In this document: in pieces, positions 39,535-40,736 of the stretch
Numbering within the stretch: position 1 is the stretch's first letter
How the letters are laid out: each line of letters opens with the position of its first letter
Source of the DNA: Levilactobacillus namurensis
GTDB taxonomy: Bacteria; Bacillota; Bacilli; Lactobacillales; Lactobacillaceae
DNA: 40,736 nt
Reading direction: 5' to 3'
NCBI RefSeq assembly: GCF_032197885.1
Contig: NZ_CP134160.1
Location: 1-40,736, forward strand
Position numbers and translations under genes: made by a program
The notes under the pieces: generated by a model
Databases searched by the model: none
Told to the model about the DNA's origin: nothing
What the model saw: only the letters and a program-made list of their open reading frames with translations

Positions 39535-39746
39535 CGTAAAAACTCCTTTTTAAAGTCCGCAGACTAGATCGGTTAAAGTCCGAATGACTAAATTGCTTGT
39601 TCTTTTAGGGCTGCAAGTAAGAAAAAGCCCACAAAAATAGGGGTTATTATCATATAAAGCAGATAAATAACTCCTATAATTTCGATTCTTTGTTAACTAC
39701 CCTTATTTGTAAGTGTTCTCAAGGGACTATTACTTAGAAATCGCCC
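39535..39746. other. Leader between minor head and scaffold genes
   Basis: Within 212 bases there is a possible 21-codon hydrophobic peptide (39588-39653, MIITPIFVGFFLLAALKEQA) with AGGAG rather far upstream. A direct repeat TTAAAGTCCG occurs at 39550 and 39573. On the minus strand AGTCATTCGGACT and AGTCTGCGGACT elements can fold. The gap interrupts an otherwise gapless head operon and may carry regulation for scaffold and capsid expression. Confidence 0.45.
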
Positions 39747-40682
39747 CTAATCAAATTCACCTGTCATCATGCCGTCTAGTTGGCCATCAAGTAAATTACC
39801 ATCTTCATCGCACGCTACCAATTGGCATCGACAACGTGGGTGAGTATCTTCTTGAGGAATCGGTGCTTGGCCGAATGGAAATCTCTGTTTGTCTAATGGT
39901 TGGCAAATATCACAAACATGGTAGTCTTCTTCGGTTAGCCACATTACAAATTTAACGTCGCTATCTTCGTAGGCTTGTCGTTTACCTTTGTTGGTGTTCT
40001 CAACCGATTGTATCTGCATTAATCCATCGATTCGAGATAATAGCTGATTCATTGGTGTTGCCAAGTTATCATCAATTCGATCGCCCGACTGTGGAATGCT
40101 TCTAGTTAGCTTGTTCATTGCGGTTACTGAAATACCTCGACTCAGACCTTTATTTAAGGTCTCAATCATGCGATTAGCCATAACATCTTGGTGCACCCAT
40201 AGTCGTTGCACGTATTCGGCCTGATCAGTGCTCTGTGGAACGTTTTGCTGCGAACGTGAAGAGTTATCTGCATACGCTGCCGAACGCTGTCTATTTAGTT
40301 CTGTGACACCATATAGTTCGCTTCTCGCTGTCGCAATACTCATACCAGCCCCAATCATTGCACCCAACATATCTCGCTTAGTTAATGAGGCTTTAACATA
40401 AGCAGCTTGTAACTGCTTGGATAGTTTATCGTCGGGTTGAACGTCCGTTAACATTTGGTTAATAGCAGCGTAAAAGTGTTGTGTGTCCCATGAACTAACT
40501 GCTGACGATACTTGATTAAGAGTTAATCCACTATCATCGGCGTACTCGTTATAGAACTCTTTTAGATGGTTGGCGATAATGCTTAAGGCTTGCTGATAAA
40601 AGCTATTGATCGTCTGACTGTTCGCCTTGTCCTGCTTGACCAGTTGGCGAATCTTCTGGCGCTCCTTCTTGATCGTTGTCAA
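39747..40682 (-). CDS. Minor head / morphogenesis protein (SPP1 gp7-like)
   Basis: About 311 residues. The likely start is TTG at 40682, with AGGTG six bases upstream; a GTG at 40691 overlaps that site. The N-terminal helical part (TIKKERQKIRQLVKQDK) is followed by the Mu gpF/SPP1 gp7 core with RSELYGVTELNRQRSAAYA. A C-terminal cluster VMWLTEEDYHVCDICQPLDK and EDTHPRCRC gives the Cys/His metal-binding signature of this family. It binds the portal and helps DNA ejection. It overlaps the portal 3' end by 80 bases. Confidence 0.92.
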   Translation of the reverse strand: MTTIKKERQKIRQLVKQDKANSQTINSFYQQALSIIANHLKEFYNEYADDSGLTLNQVSSAVSSWDTQHFYAAINQMLTDVQPDDKLSKQLQAAYVKASLTKRDMLGAMIGAGMSIATARSELYGVTELNRQRSAAYADNSSRSQQNVPQSTDQAEYVQRLWVHQDVMANRMIETLNKGLSRGISVTAMNKLTRSIPQSGDRIDDNLATPMNQLLSRIDGLMQIQSVENTNKGKRQAYEDSDVKFVMWLTEEDYHVCDICQPLDKQRFPFGQAPIPQEDTHPRCRCQLVACDEDGNLLDGQLDGMMTGEFD

Positions 40683-40736
40683 CGCTATCACCTACCCCAT
40701 TCACGTTCTGCAGTTTGGCTTGCGCAGCAGCAATCA
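40603..40736 (-). CDS. Portal protein, C-terminal 44 residues (continuation of 1..1654)
   Basis: Joined across the window ends, the last bases complete the codon begun at base 1 (ATG). The frame reads IAAAQAKLQNVNGVGDSVDN and then an acidic GQAGQGEQSDDQ tail to a TAG at 40605-40603. This is direct sequence support for circularity or circular permutation. The stop lies 80 bases inside the minor head gene. Confidence 0.88.
   Translation of the reverse strand, partial: IAAAQAKLQNVNGVGDSVDNDQEGAPEDSPTGQAGQGEQSDDQ

Overview
The window reads as one complete circular phage-plasmid of about 40.7 kb from a lactobacillus, opened inside its portal gene. The portal frame runs off the left edge and continues without a break from the right edge (1654 to 1, then 40736 to 40603, minus strand), ending at a stop inside the next head gene. 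No integrase or excisionase is visible. A ParA gene, two small DNA-binding-type partners and four copies of an 18-bp repeat lie where an integration module would normally sit. A Levilactobacillus brevis-type S-layer gene points to L. brevis or a close S-layer-bearing relative as host.

Layout: almost everything is on the minus strand and read right to left. The immunity switch is at 14.2-15.4 kb, with a LexA-like CI on the plus strand, a Cro-like repressor on the minus strand and a set of CTTCGG/CCGAAG operators. Early genes follow at 14.2-6.1 kb: Rha/KilAC antirepressor, many tiny proteins, Gp157, ERF annealing protein, SSB, HNH protein, replication initiator with internal 16-bp iterons, DnaC-type loader, a zinc-ribbon peptide and a RinA-like late activator. 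Next come a tRNA-Ile(UAU) flanked by two odd tRNA-like sequences, an adenine methyltransferase with a 9-bp tandem repeat, a relic HNH gene, the terminases and the portal. Past the window edge (40.7-20.5 kb) come minor head protein, scaffold, capsid, connectors, a contractile tail (sheath, tube, chaperones, tape measure with two peptidoglycan hydrolase domains, LysM protein, hub, spike, gp25, baseplate J, wedge, fibre), an LLH holin, a GH25 endolysin and an XhlA-like protein. The virion should therefore be a myovirus.

Accessory cargo lies at 15.4-20.3 kb: a two-helix membrane peptide next to CI, the S-layer gene with its own promoter and terminator, a lone BRCT protein, a structured non-coding stretch and the partition locus. 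A TxpA/BsrG-like type I toxin-antitoxin module, too short for ordinary gene calling, sits between the tail tube and tail chaperone genes.

Reading the parts together: in lysogeny CI silences the lytic operon, ParA and its partners segregate the episome, the toxin-antitoxin probably penalises its loss, and the S-layer and membrane proteins may remodel the host surface. On induction, the initiator-iteron origin and recombination genes amplify the DNA and the 33-kb minus-strand operon builds and releases contractile virions. Family assignments rest on motifs read by eye; no database search was run.
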